From VAZQ01 sp963702695 (lineage in GTDB: Bacteria > Pseudomonadota > Alphaproteobacteria > Rhizobiales > Xanthobacteraceae): DNA of 64,000 nucleotides. Position numbers and translations under genes: made by a program. The stretch spans positions 386,590 through 450,589 of the forward strand of contig CAVPDS010000032.1 of NCBI GenBank assembly GCA_963702695.1, given 5' to 3'. This document shows positions 9,800 to 18,658 of this stretch, piece by piece. Under the pieces are notes generated by a model. The model worked only from the letters and a program-made list of their open reading frames with translations, made no database searches and was not told the origin of the DNA. Numbering within the stretch: the first letter of the stretch is position 1; every line of letters begins with the position of its first letter.

Positions 9800-10254
9800 C
9801 GCCGCGCGCAAAAGAACTCTTTCAGCAGCGCCGAGGCTTCGGCTTCGCCGATGCCGGCGTAGACTTCGGGCCGATGGTGGCAGGTCGGCGAACTGAAGAA
9901 ACGCACGCCATTCTCGACGGCGCCGCCCTTGGGATCGCTCGCCCCGTAGTATAGCCGACGGATGCGGGCGAACGCGATCGCTGCGGCGCACATCGCGCAA
10001 GGTTCCAGCGTCACGTAGAGATCACAATCCGCCAGCCGCTCGGAGCCGATCGCCGCGGCGGCTGCGCGGATCGCGATCATCTCACCATGCGCAGTCGGAT
10101 CACGATCCACGAGCGTACGGTTGCCCGCCTGCGCGAGCACCATGCCGTCGCGCACGATCAGGCAGCCGACCGGCACCTCGCCGGCCTCCGCGGCGGAGCG
10201 CGCCTGCGCTAACGCCAGGTCCATGAACGAGGGCGGCGGCATGCGGTCGTCCAT
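9796..10254 (-). CDS. tadA: tRNA-specific adenosine(34) deaminase
   Basis: The 152-residue protein has the cytidine-deaminase-fold zinc site: His56 and the catalytic Glu58 in HGE, and Cys86/Cys89 in EPCAMC. It converts A34 to inosine in tRNA-Arg(ACG), needed to read CGN codons. The length fits TadA. It is divergent from the rRNA pseudouridine synthase gene with a 65-base gap. Confidence 0.92.
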   Translation of the reverse strand: MDDRMPPPSFMDLALAQARSAAEAGEVPVGCLIVRDGMVLAQAGNRTLVDRDPTAHGEMIAIRAAAAAIGSERLADCDLYVTLEPCAMCAAAIAFARIRRLYYGASDPKGGAVENGVRFFSSPTCHHRPEVYAGIGEAEASALLKEFFCARR

Positions 10255-10319
10255 CAGCTTGGGGCGCGATGCACCGAATCCGGGACAGGTGCGGCCAACT
10301 CTGCTATCTGGCCGAACTT

Positions 10320-11360
10320 ATGAGCATCAAGGGCACAGACGGCAAGAGTGGGGGCCGCAAGGGCGGCGGAGACAGCCCATCCGGCGAACGCATCGCGAAG
10401 GCGATCGCGCGCGCGGGTCTTGCCTCACGCCGCGAAGCCGAGACCTGGATCACGGCCGGGCGTGTCGCGGTCAACGGCATCACCGTGGCGTCGCCCGCCC
10501 TCAATGTCACGGCACAGGATCGCATTACCATTGACGGCGCGCCGCTGCCGCAGCGTGAGCGCACGCGGCTGTTCCTCTATCACAAGCCGCACGGCCTGGT
10601 GACGACGCATGCCGATCCGCAGGGGCGGCCTACGATCTTCGCAGCGCTGCCCAAGCATCTGCCGCGGCTGCTCAGCGTCGGCCGGCTCGACATGAATACC
10701 GAAGGGCTGCTTCTGCTCACCAACGACGGCGGTCTCGCGCGCGTGCTGGAACTGCCTGCGACCGGCTGGATGCGCCGCTATCGCGTGCGCGCCCATGGCC
10801 GCGTTACCCAGGACAAGCTCGACCGGCTACGCGCAGGGATCACGCTCGATGGCGTGCATTACGGCTCGATCGAGGCGCGGCTTGATCGCGAGCAGGGCGC
10901 AAATGTGTGGCTCACCTTTGCCATGCGCGAGGGCAAGAACCGCGAAGTGAAAAACGTGCTCGGGCACCTCGGGCTCGCGGTGAACCGGCTCATCCGCGTG
11001 TCGTTTGGGCCGTTCCAGCTTGGCGAGCTGCCGGAGGGAGCGGTCGAGGAAGTGCGCACGCGCACTTTGCGGGAGCAGCTTGGCGAGCGCATTACGGCGA
11101 TTGCGGGCGCGGATTTTTCCGCCCCGCTCGGCGAGAGCATTGAGCCGACGCTTGCGGACCGCGGCGCGGCGGGCAAGGAAGCGAAGCGAGGCGAGCCCTC
11201 CAGGACTCCTGCGGCCGAGCCGTCCCGGCCGGCCTCACGCGCCGCCAAAGCAAAAGCGAAAGAACGCAAGCGCCGCTTCAATGTCGAGCGGCTGGGCGAG
11301 CCGGAGATGGCGCGGCGCGAGTGGCGCAAGAAGCAGTCGCTCCGGCGCAAGAAACCCTGA
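10320..11360 (+). CDS. RluB/RsuA-family rRNA pseudouridine synthase
   Basis: The 346-residue protein has an S4 RNA-binding domain (about 25-75: IAKAIARAGLASRREAE) and a catalytic domain with Asp124 in GRLDMNTEGLLLLTND. It is followed by a lysine/arginine-rich tail of about 90 residues that is probably disordered. Expected role: pseudouridylation of 23S rRNA helix 80 or a similar site; RluB is more likely than RluE/F. ATG 10320 is chosen over an in-frame start at 10269 that would add 17 unrelated residues. Its stop overlaps the rsmD start (TGATG). Confidence 0.88.
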   Translation: MSIKGTDGKSGGRKGGGDSPSGERIAKAIARAGLASRREAETWITAGRVAVNGITVASPALNVTAQDRITIDGAPLPQRERTRLFLYHKPHGLVTTHADPQGRPTIFAALPKHLPRLLSVGRLDMNTEGLLLLTNDGGLARVLELPATGWMRRYRVRAHGRVTQDKLDRLRAGITLDGVHYGSIEARLDREQGANVWLTFAMREGKNREVKNVLGHLGLAVNRLIRVSFGPFQLGELPEGAVEEVRTRTLREQLGERITAIAGADFSAPLGESIEPTLADRGAAGKEAKRGEPSRTPAAEPSRPASRAAKAKAKERKRRFNVERLGEPEMARREWRKKQSLRRKKP

Positions 11361-11917
11361 TGCGCATCATCGGCGGACGCTTGCGGGGCCGCGCGCTCGC
11401 GGCACCGAAGTCGCAGGCGATCCGGCCTACCGCCGACCGGCTGCGCGAAGCGCTGTTCAACATCCTCGCCCATGCCTACGACGATCCAGTGAACGGCGCG
11501 CGCGTGCTCGATCTCTTTGCGGGCACCGGCGCGCTCGGACTCGAAGCGGTGTCGCGCGGCGCCGCGTTCGCGCTCTTCATCGACGATGGGGCCGAGGCGC
11601 GTGCGCTGCTGCGGGAGAACGTCGCCGCGCTCGGCCTCGGCGGCGCCACCCGTATCTTTCGCCGCGATGCGACCAAGCTCGGCGCCGCCCATCCGGTCGA
11701 GCCGTTCTCGCTCGTTTTTGTCGATCCGCCCTATGGCAAGGGTCTCGCCGAGCGCGCGCTCATTTCGGCGCGCGACGGCGGCTGGCTCACGCCCGCAGCG
11801 CTGGTGATTGTCGAGGAGGCTGCAGACGCGGGGTTCAAACCGCCGTCAGGATTTGTCGAGCGCGAGCGCCGGCGCTACGACGACACCGAGTTCGTCATTT
11901 TGCAAGGCGACGGCTGA
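11360..11917 (+). CDS. rsmD: 16S rRNA (guanine966-N2)-methyltransferase
   Basis: This 185-residue SAM-dependent methyltransferase starts with MRIIGGRLRGRAL. It has motif I DLFAGTGALG at residues 51-60 and the N-methylation signature DPPYG at 122-126. RsmD methylates G966 of 16S rRNA during 30S assembly. The start codon overlaps the stop of the pseudouridine synthase gene, so the two rRNA-modification genes are translationally coupled. Confidence 0.93.
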   Translation: MRIIGGRLRGRALAAPKSQAIRPTADRLREALFNILAHAYDDPVNGARVLDLFAGTGALGLEAVSRGAAFALFIDDGAEARALLRENVAALGLGGATRIFRRDATKLGAAHPVEPFSLVFVDPPYGKGLAERALISARDGGWLTPAALVIVEEAADAGFKPPSGFVERERRRYDDTEFVILQGDG

Positions 11918-12113
11918 AGGTTCATCAGTTCGATCGCGTCGCCCCCGCGAAGGCGGCGACTGAAAGAGAGTCCTCGCGGAATTCTCATCAGCTCCCGCGA
12001 TGCGCGTGCGACAATGCACCGCTCGCGGTGTCCGCGGCCGATTGTCCCGATGCGATTGCCTGTCACCCGCATTTTGTAAAGGCTTGTGGCGTGTAGTGAT
12101 CGGGAGAGCTGTG

Positions 12114-12323
12114 ATGATGCTTATCATCGTTTACGTCGCGAGTATTATCGGTGGTGACCTTGCTGCGTTCGGTATCGCGAAAGTGGTGGAGCGCTTTTCC
12201 GACACCGGCAGCTTGGTGGTTTTTCTGACCCTGTATTTCCTCGTTTTCGGGATCGCCTGGCATTTTGCCGTACGTGTCACGGCGCCGAAGCAGGCAACCA
12301 GCAAGGTCGCAGGGTCGAGCTAG
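12114..12323 (+). CDS. Small two-helix membrane protein
   Basis: The 69-residue product has two hydrophobic segments (about residues 2-20 and 35-55), separated by a short charged loop (AKVVERFSDTG), and a polar tail. A GGGAGAG site at 12102-12108 precedes ATG 12114. An upstream extension to 12000 in the same frame has no hydrophobic logic and was discarded. The family is not recognised. It stands alone between rsmD and a convergent dioxygenase gene. Confidence 0.6.
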   Translation: MMLIIVYVASIIGGDLAAFGIAKVVERFSDTGSLVVFLTLYFLVFGIAWHFAVRVTAPKQATSKVAGSS

Positions 12324-12349
12324 ACTAGCGGCCGCTCACGACCAGATGC

Positions 12350-13348
12350 TTACGTCCACGTCGCGAAGCTGAGGCCGGTCCCGGTGCCGGCCGGCGTCCG
12401 GTAGCCCGGCACGTATTCGAACCAGTTGAGGTCGAGATGCTCGACCGCGCCCGCGACAGCAACCCAGTTCAAGATCTCGGAACTGCCGGCGTGCAGCTTG
12501 TTGCGCGGCAGCGTCTGCAGGAAGCCGGCGTCCTTGTCGGCGCAGGCTTTGAGGATCGCGCGGTCGAAATCCTCGTCCACCAGGAAATGACTTAGTCCCC
12601 CGGATGCGAGTACGCCGACACTTGCGCCATCGGGAAAAGCTTCGACTGCCCGGCGCACCGCCTGGCCGAATTCGTAGCAGCGCCGTGGCCGCGGCTGGTT
12701 GGGCGGGAAATAAGTGTTGAGAAAGATCGGCACCGCCGCCACCGGGTTGCGCGCGTCCATCACGCGGCGGTGGACATAAGCGATCGCGTGGCCTTCGCCC
12801 TCGCCCTCGGGCAAACATTTCGATGACGCGATGTCGAAGCCCGCATCCATCAGCGATTCGATCAGATGAACGGCAAGTCCGGAATGGACCGGGTAGTCGC
12901 GCGGTGCGTTGTCCTCGAAGAAGGCCTGCCGGTTCTGAACGTACCATTCCGGGAAACGCCGGCGATACTCGTCGTGCTGTTCGTTGCTGTTGCGGATGGT
13001 GTCGCCGTAATAGATCGCGAAGGCCGGGCGGCAATCGTCCTTGTAGCTCTCGTTCTGATCGTCGCCGAACACGATCAATGCATCGAGCCTGGTGTTCGCG
13101 AGGGTCCGCTGCAAGCGCTCGATCGCTGCGCGTGCGATGTTCTGGCGGGCGACGAGATTCGCCGGCGCGACCATGTCGGCGAGCTTCGGGTCGGCCTTTT
13201 CGAGGAGGTCGCCATAGGTGACCGGCCGGCCTTCCTTGTCGCGGTGCTTGATTTTCTCATCGGTCTCGACGAACCGAAGCAGCGTCTCGTCCGACGCGAG
13301 CAGCATCGGTGTGTGCGACGTTCCCAGCCCGAGCACGATCTTGGCCAC
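12350..13348 (-). CDS. Class III extradiol ring-cleavage dioxygenase (LigB-type)
   Basis: The 332-residue protein starts MAKIVLGLGTSHTP, placing His12 where LigB has an iron ligand, and contains the conserved block DALIVFGDDQNE. It matches catalytic subunits of protocatechuate 4,5-dioxygenase-like enzymes that cleave catecholic rings next to the diol using Fe(II). It lies 33 bases downstream of a Rieske oxygenase on the same strand, so the two would hydroxylate and then open an aromatic ring. No separate small alpha (LigA) subunit is visible. Confidence 0.88.
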   Translation of the reverse strand: MAKIVLGLGTSHTPMLLASDETLLRFVETDEKIKHRDKEGRPVTYGDLLEKADPKLADMVAPANLVARQNIARAAIERLQRTLANTRLDALIVFGDDQNESYKDDCRPAFAIYYGDTIRNSNEQHDEYRRRFPEWYVQNRQAFFEDNAPRDYPVHSGLAVHLIESLMDAGFDIASSKCLPEGEGEGHAIAYVHRRVMDARNPVAAVPIFLNTYFPPNQPRPRRCYEFGQAVRRAVEAFPDGASVGVLASGGLSHFLVDEDFDRAILKACADKDAGFLQTLPRNKLHAGSSEILNWVAVAGAVEHLDLNWFEYVPGYRTPAGTGTGLSFATWT

Positions 13349-13381
13349 CGAAAGCTCCGTCCGTTACTTTCGATCTGCGCG

Positions 13382-14671
13382 TCAGACGCGGGCGTGCTGC
13401 ATGCCGGGGCGGACCTTCATCTCTTCCTTGGCGGCATCCTTGAAGGCCCGGTCGGCGGGCAGGACGATCGCTGCCGCGCGCAAGCGCTGATGCTCGGGCG
13501 CGACGCCGGGCGGCGTCTCGCCTTTCTCCACCAGTGCCTTCGCTGCGCGCATGAGGCGGTGGCGCGCCATGATGATTCCGTTGTCGCAGGAGACGAGGTT
13601 TTCCTTGGTGCGGTCGACGATCGGACCCATCAGCTCCTGGACGCCGGAATCCTGCATCGCGAAACCGGCGATGCCGCTATAGGTCCGGCCGGCCTTCTGC
13701 GCCGCGCGGTCGATGAGGTAGTCGTTGTCCTTGTTGGCCTTCGCGCGCCAAGTATTGCCTTCCTCATAGACCACGTGGCGGCTGGCGCCGTTCTTCATCG
13801 CGGTCACCTCCGCCTCGGTGAGCGCGCGGGTCGCGTGGTAATCCCAGTTCCATATCCAGCAGTTCTCGTCGTTGATCGGCACCCAGAAGTGCCCGCCGGT
13901 GGGATGATCGCCGCGCGGCGGGATCATCGTCATGCAGGGCATGATCCACTGGGTGATGCGCCAGTAGTATTTGCCGGCTTCGGCGTTGCGTCGCGCTCCG
14001 ATATGGAGGCCGGCCGGGCTTTCCACCACCTCGAAGTGCGGGCGGACATCGCCGAGCGTGTAGTCATTGCCTTTGGCGCCCACGTAGAGCGGATCATTGG
14101 CGAACTCGCCGCCGTGCAGCCAGGCGCTATGGCTGGAATCGATGCCGCCTTCCAGCGCCTGGAGCCAATTGCATTCCTGCAGCCGCTTCGAAATGTAGCT
14201 CTGCTCGGGAGGAACCGTGGCGAATTCGAACTCCGGCAGCGCCGGCTGCTTCTCGGGCGGGCCCATATAGGTCCACAGTACGTCGCCGCGCTTGACCAGT
14301 GGATAGGATTTCAGCTTGATCTTCGCGCAGAAGCCGGATTCCACCGGCTCTGATGGCACCTCGATGCATTGACCGGTGTGGTCGTATTTCCAGCCATGAT
14401 AGGGGCAGCGCAGCCCGCCTTCCTCGTTGCGGCCGACCCACAGCGAGGTGCCGCGGTGGGCGCAGAATTCGTCCATCAGGGCGTAGTTGCCGTTGCTGTC
14501 GCGCCAAGCCAGCAGCCGCTCGGAGAGGAGCTTGACCCGCACCGGCGGGCATTCGTTCTCCGGCAGCTCCGTTGCCAAGAGCGCCGGCAGCCAGTAGCAG
14601 CGGAAGAGCTGGCCCATCGGCGTGCCCGGGCCGGTCTGGGTGAGGAGATCGTTCTGTTCTTTCCTGAGCAT
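13382..14671 (-). CDS. Rieske [2Fe-2S] aromatic ring-hydroxylating oxygenase, alpha subunit
   Basis: The 429-residue protein carries a Rieske motif with exact spacing, Cys70-x-His72 and Cys89-x2-His92. It also has the mononuclear iron site IDSSHSAWLHG (bridging Asp178, ligands His181 and His186). Length and layout fit phthalate 4,5-dioxygenase/vanillate demethylase-type oxygenases. No ferredoxin-reductase partner is nearby, so it must borrow one. Transcribed first in a two-gene unit with the LigB-type dioxygenase. The specific substrate is unknown. Confidence 0.9.
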   Translation of the reverse strand: MLRKEQNDLLTQTGPGTPMGQLFRCYWLPALLATELPENECPPVRVKLLSERLLAWRDSNGNYALMDEFCAHRGTSLWVGRNEEGGLRCPYHGWKYDHTGQCIEVPSEPVESGFCAKIKLKSYPLVKRGDVLWTYMGPPEKQPALPEFEFATVPPEQSYISKRLQECNWLQALEGGIDSSHSAWLHGGEFANDPLYVGAKGNDYTLGDVRPHFEVVESPAGLHIGARRNAEAGKYYWRITQWIMPCMTMIPPRGDHPTGGHFWVPINDENCWIWNWDYHATRALTEAEVTAMKNGASRHVVYEEGNTWRAKANKDNDYLIDRAAQKAGRTYSGIAGFAMQDSGVQELMGPIVDRTKENLVSCDNGIIMARHRLMRAAKALVEKGETPPGVAPEHQRLRAAAIVLPADRAFKDAAKEEMKVRPGMQHARV

Positions 14672-14759
14672 GGGCAGATTCCTTACCGCGAAAATTGGCG
14701 AGCTGTTTGATCCGTCGATTATAAGCGCTTCCGTGGCCGATGGCGATTGCCGCTCTGGA

Positions 14760-15233
14760 CTAGCCCTGGTCGTAAGCCTGCTGCAGCGTCGCGATGTCGA
14801 GCTTGGTCATCTGCATCAGGGCTGCCATGACGCGGTTGGTCTTTTCCGGGTTCGGGTCCTTCATCAGCTTGCCCAAGAGCGTGGGCACGATCTGCCAGGA
14901 CAGGCCATACTTGTCCGTCAGCCAGCCACAGACATTGGTTGCGCCGCCCGCGGAAAGTTTTCCCCATAGGTCGTCGACTTCCTGCTGGGTCTCGCAATTC
15001 ACGACGAAGGAAACCGCCGGGGTGAACTTGTAGTTCGGGCCGCCGTTGAGCGCTATGAACTGCTGCCCGTCGAGCTCGAAGTTGGCGACCATGACGGAAC
15101 CCTTGGGGCCCGGTCCGGCGTCACCATAGCGGCTGATGCTCACGGTCTTCGAGTTTTTGAAGATCGACATATAGAAATTCATGGCCTCTTCGGCCTTGTC
15201 GTCGAACCACAGGAATGGCGTGATTTTCTGCAT
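14760..15233 (-). CDS. VOC-fold protein of the PhnB / 3-demethylubiquinone methyltransferase-like family
   Basis: The 157-residue protein has the family opening MQKITPFLWFDDKAEEAMNF and the block YGLSWQIVP. These are typical of glyoxalase-fold proteins often annotated as 3-demethylubiquinone-9 3-methyltransferase, although the fold is not a methyltransferase. Function is undefined. Start ATG 15233 is chosen because the conserved domain begins at once; the longer in-frame start at 15275 would add 14 unrelated residues. Confidence 0.8.
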   Translation of the reverse strand: MQKITPFLWFDDKAEEAMNFYMSIFKNSKTVSISRYGDAGPGPKGSVMVANFELDGQQFIALNGGPNYKFTPAVSFVVNCETQQEVDDLWGKLSAGGATNVCGWLTDKYGLSWQIVPTLLGKLMKDPNPEKTNRVMAALMQMTKLDIATLQQAYDQG

Positions 15234-15333
15234 CGCGTTTGTGCTCTTCTCGCTGTTGCTGATCCGCGGGCGCACCGGCGATCGCGCCCCGCACAGCAGG
15301 TTGATCGGAGTGCCGCCCGAAGCTGCGCCGGCG

Positions 15334-16392
15334 TTACGGCATCTTCACGGCATCGCGCGCCTTGGCGAGGATGGCGTCCGGCAGTCCATAGGTCTTGGTG
15401 ATGATCTTTTCCATGTCGGGACCGGAGATCGGATCGATCGGGCCCAAAACCTTGGTCGCCTCCTGCAGGAATTCCGGATCGGCGAGCGTCTGCATGAAGG
15501 CCGTGCGCAGCGCGTCGCTGCGGGCCTTGGGCACGCCGGGCGAGACGAAATACGGCCGCCCGAGCGCCTTCATGCCCATGAGGATTCCGAAGATCTGCCG
15601 TTGCTCGTCGTTGTGGGTAATATCGAAGATCAGCGGCACGTCCCGCAGCGCGGGGTTGGTACCCTTGGTCAGCCCGAGTTGGAGCAGGAACCTGATCTTG
15701 TGCTCGCGGATCCAGTCCGCGCGTCCCTTTTCGATGTCGGAGAACGACCAGTTGGCGGTGCCCTGCACCTCCTGCCGCTCCATCGCCAGCGTGATCTGCG
15801 CCTGACCGGGATAGCCGCTGACGATGCGGAACTTGGTGCCGAGCACCTTGTTCATCGCGCGGGGAAACAACTCGGTGTCGGTGGCGGGGCCGTTGCCGCC
15901 GACCACCATTTCAGACTTGAACACGTCCTCGATCGTCATCTGCGGCGCGGTGTTCCAGGCGACGACCACCCCGAGTTCGTTGGTGGTGCTGCCGAGCCAC
16001 TGGATCTTGCGCACGTCGTAGCGCACGCCGGAGCCGGCCTCGCCGAGGATCGGCTGGAACGGGATCGGCCGCTGCACGGCCGCGATCACGGTGCCGTCGC
16101 GCGGCGAGACTTCGTAGACGTAGTTCGCCGCAACGATCGAGCTCGCGCCCGGCTTGTTCTGCACGATCACGTTGGGATTGCCCGGGATGTGATGTCCGAG
16201 ATAGCGCGCGAGCGTACGCGCGGTGATGTCGTAGCCGCCGCCGGAGTCCGACCCCACGATGATGGTGACGGTCTTGCCCTTGTAGAAGTCCGCCACCGAC
16301 GGGGTCTGCGCCGCCGCGGTTCCAGCCATCAGCAGCCAAATGGACAAAGCCGTTGCGCACAAGCCAACCATGCCAGTCGTTTCTCGGGTCAT
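15334..16392 (-). CDS. TctC/Bug-family tripartite tricarboxylate transporter receptor
   Basis: The 352-residue secreted protein has a signal peptide (TGMVGLCATALSIWLLMAG, cleaved after TAAAQ). The Bug ligand-pocket patterns include VTIIVGSDSGGGYD and VQNKPGASSIVAANY. Such receptors bind small carboxylates in the periplasm for TctAB permeases, none of which is in the window. A GGCGGAG site precedes ATG 16392. Proximity to aromatic-degradation genes suggests an aromatic or organic acid ligand, by inference only. Confidence 0.85.
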   Translation of the reverse strand: MTRETTGMVGLCATALSIWLLMAGTAAAQTPSVADFYKGKTVTIIVGSDSGGGYDITARTLARYLGHHIPGNPNVIVQNKPGASSIVAANYVYEVSPRDGTVIAAVQRPIPFQPILGEAGSGVRYDVRKIQWLGSTTNELGVVVAWNTAPQMTIEDVFKSEMVVGGNGPATDTELFPRAMNKVLGTKFRIVSGYPGQAQITLAMERQEVQGTANWSFSDIEKGRADWIREHKIRFLLQLGLTKGTNPALRDVPLIFDITHNDEQRQIFGILMGMKALGRPYFVSPGVPKARSDALRTAFMQTLADPEFLQEATKVLGPIDPISGPDMEKIITKTYGLPDAILAKARDAVKMP

Positions 16393-16497
16393 GACCAATG
16401 CTCCGCCACGGGCGCAATCCTAGTCTAGCGCAATCCGCTAGCGCGTTCCACGACACGAAGCCGCATGCTAGAGAAGGGCGGTCGTGATCAAGATGAG

Positions 16498-17256
16498 ATG
16501 AGGAAGATGTCGTACCAAGGTCAGCAGTCGGAAATGGTTTCATTCAAGGGCTACAACGGCGACATCGGCGAAGCTTACTATGCGCGGCCCTCGCGCGCCG
16601 GCAAGTTTCCCGGCATCGTCGTGATCCATCACCTGCCCGGCTGGGACGAGTGGATCATCGAGGTCGCACGCAAGTTCGCGCATTACGGCTATGCCGCGAT
16701 CGCGCCGCACCTTTACTTCCGCGACGGTCCGGGCAGCCCGGACGACGTCGGCGCCCGCGTGCGCGCGGCCGGCGGCGCCGCTGACGCGCAGGTGGTGGGC
16801 GATGTCGCGGGCTCGATGGCGTTTCTGCGCGAACAGCCCAATTCGAACGGGAAGGTCGGCTTGATCGGGTTCTGCTCCGGCGGGCGCCACGCCTACCTGT
16901 CGGCGTGCTCGCTCCCAGGCGTCGACGCCATCGTCGATTGCTGGGGCGGCAACGTCATCGTCTATGACAGCAAGCAACTCGACGCCAAGAAGCCGGTCGC
17001 TCCGATCGACCTGACCGAGAAGCTGACGGCCCCGCTGATCGGAGTTTTCGGCAACGACGACCAGAATCCAGACCCCAAGCAGGTCAACGAGACCGAAGCC
17101 AAGCTCAAGCAGCTCGGCAAGAGCTACGAATTCCATCGCTTCGACGGCGCCGGCCACGCGTTCTTCAATGCGGCGCGCGTCGCCTATAGGCCCGAGCAGG
17201 CGGCCGCAGGCTGGAGCAAGGTGTTCGCGTTCCTGGGAAAACATCTGGCCGGCTGA
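16498..17256 (+). CDS. Dienelactone hydrolase family protein
   Basis: The roughly 252-residue alpha/beta hydrolase has the DLH triad: Cys126 in GFCSGG, an Asp in GNDDQNPD (about 187-188) and His220 in GAGHAF. Dienelactone hydrolases open the lactone formed in chlorocatechol degradation, and related enzymes act on other esters. It sits near the ring oxygenase and extradiol dioxygenase genes. Start choice is weak: ATG at 16465, 16498 and 16507 are all possible and none has an ideally spaced ribosome site. Confidence 0.85.
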   Translation: MRKMSYQGQQSEMVSFKGYNGDIGEAYYARPSRAGKFPGIVVIHHLPGWDEWIIEVARKFAHYGYAAIAPHLYFRDGPGSPDDVGARVRAAGGAADAQVVGDVAGSMAFLREQPNSNGKVGLIGFCSGGRHAYLSACSLPGVDAIVDCWGGNVIVYDSKQLDAKKPVAPIDLTEKLTAPLIGVFGNDDQNPDPKQVNETEAKLKQLGKSYEFHRFDGAGHAFFNAARVAYRPEQAAAGWSKVFAFLGKHLAG

Positions 17257-17270
17257 CGCCGCGCCCTCTT

Positions 17271-17420
17271 ACCCTCTCCCCGTGAGGGAGAGGGTGGCTT
17301 GCGGTTCACGTCAGCGAAACCCGGGCCGGGTGAGGGGAGACGCGCCATTCCGCCGTCCCGACCTCTCACCCGCCGCGCTCACTTCGTTCGTTCGACACCC
17401 TCTCCCGCGAGGGGAGAGGG
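17271..17420. repeat. Paired palindromic intergenic element
   Basis: Two hairpins of the same sequence type bracket a GC-rich core: ACCCTCTCCC/GGGAGAGGGT at 17271-17295, and CCCTCTCCC/GGGAGAGGG at 17398-17420. This layout resembles the dispersed palindromic elements found between genes in rhizobial relatives. It lies between convergent genes and may also help termination. Confidence 0.6.
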
Positions 17421-17461
17421 AAGGGAGCAGACCCGACAGCTTTCGACCAATCGCGAAGCTG

Positions 17462-18508
17462 TTACTTCATCGCCAGCGTGTTGATCCGCTTCGGCACTTC
17501 GCCGACCGGCACGACCGCCTTGATCTTCATCGAGGCGGTATCGATCGCCGTCACCGAGCGCAGGCCGGAATTGGCGATGTAGACCGTCTTGCCGTCCGGC
17601 GCGAACGTGACCCAGTTGGCGACCGCGCCACCAGGCTGGCGGCCGGCGATGTTGATGGTCGGCAGCGACACTTGACCCTTGAGAGACAGGTCGTCGAGCG
17701 AATACACGAACGCGGCGTTCTGCGGGATGCTGGTCACCCACAGCGTCTTGTTGTCCGGTGACACGCCGATGCCGTGCGAGGGCGCGTCGGCGCGGCCGGC
17801 GTCCATCTCTACGCCGCTCTTGAGGTCGGGCAGCGTGATGCGGGCAACTTCCTTCTGCTGCGCGAAGTCGAGCACCGCGAAGCCGTCAAGCGCCGACATC
17901 TGCACGAACACCCGCTTGGTCGAGCCGTCCGGATTGGTCTCGATCGTCATCGGCCGGACGCCGCGATCGAACAGATATTCCCAGGCGACCTTCTCGGTCT
18001 TGAGGTCGATCGCGGTGAACATCTTGGTGCGGACCGAGCCGGTGATGACGTATTTCTGGTCCGGCGTGATGTAGACGTTGTGCAGCCGCCCTCGCACCGG
18101 GATGCTGTTGGACTTCTCCAGCGTCTTCGGGTCGATGATGTCGAGCGCGCCGGGGTCGCGCGCGATGCCGACCACGATGCGGCCGTCCTTGGCGACTGCG
18201 ATGTTGTTGGGATGGTCGGTGAGCGCGACCTTCTTGATCAACTTGCCGCTCTTCTGGTCGAACACGTCAAGCGTGCTCTGCGCCTCGTCGCTGACATAGA
18301 CGCGCTTGCCATCGGGCGAGAAATTGATGCCGTGGGCGGCCTCGATGCCCTTGATCACCTGCACGACCTTGTTGGTCGCCGGATCGATCGCGTGGATGGC
18401 GTCGCCAGCGCTGTTGGTGACGTAGATGCGCGCGGTCTCGGCGTTGGCCGCGAACGGCACGATCGCCACTACGGGCCAGAGGTGCTTGAGGATGCGGAAA
18501 GCTGTCAT
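17462..18508 (-). CDS. Secreted YVTN-type beta-propeller protein
   Basis: The 348-residue protein has a signal peptide (about residues 1-23, ending ANAE). Repeated blades of the ARIYVTNSAGDAIHAIDPAT and GINFSPDGKRVYVSDEA type follow, as in surface-layer/YncE-like 7-bladed propellers. These are usually periplasmic scaffolds; no catalytic residue is evident. A GGAGA site lies eight bases before ATG 18508. It is divergent from ligA. Confidence 0.82.
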   Translation of the reverse strand: MTAFRILKHLWPVVAIVPFAANAETARIYVTNSAGDAIHAIDPATNKVVQVIKGIEAAHGINFSPDGKRVYVSDEAQSTLDVFDQKSGKLIKKVALTDHPNNIAVAKDGRIVVGIARDPGALDIIDPKTLEKSNSIPVRGRLHNVYITPDQKYVITGSVRTKMFTAIDLKTEKVAWEYLFDRGVRPMTIETNPDGSTKRVFVQMSALDGFAVLDFAQQKEVARITLPDLKSGVEMDAGRADAPSHGIGVSPDNKTLWVTSIPQNAAFVYSLDDLSLKGQVSLPTINIAGRQPGGAVANWVTFAPDGKTVYIANSGLRSVTAIDTASMKIKAVVPVGEVPKRINTLAMK

Positions 18509-18658
18509 GGGAGCGAGTCTCCTGGTGGACGGGGATTCCCACCCGCAGGGTAGCCGCAGCCCGGCGGCAACCGCAAGGCGGTCGCGGCCGAAGTCGGAAA
18601 GCGTTGAGCCAGCCCCGGACGGGCTTCCGCGCAGGGGAAATGACGCAATATAAGAGCC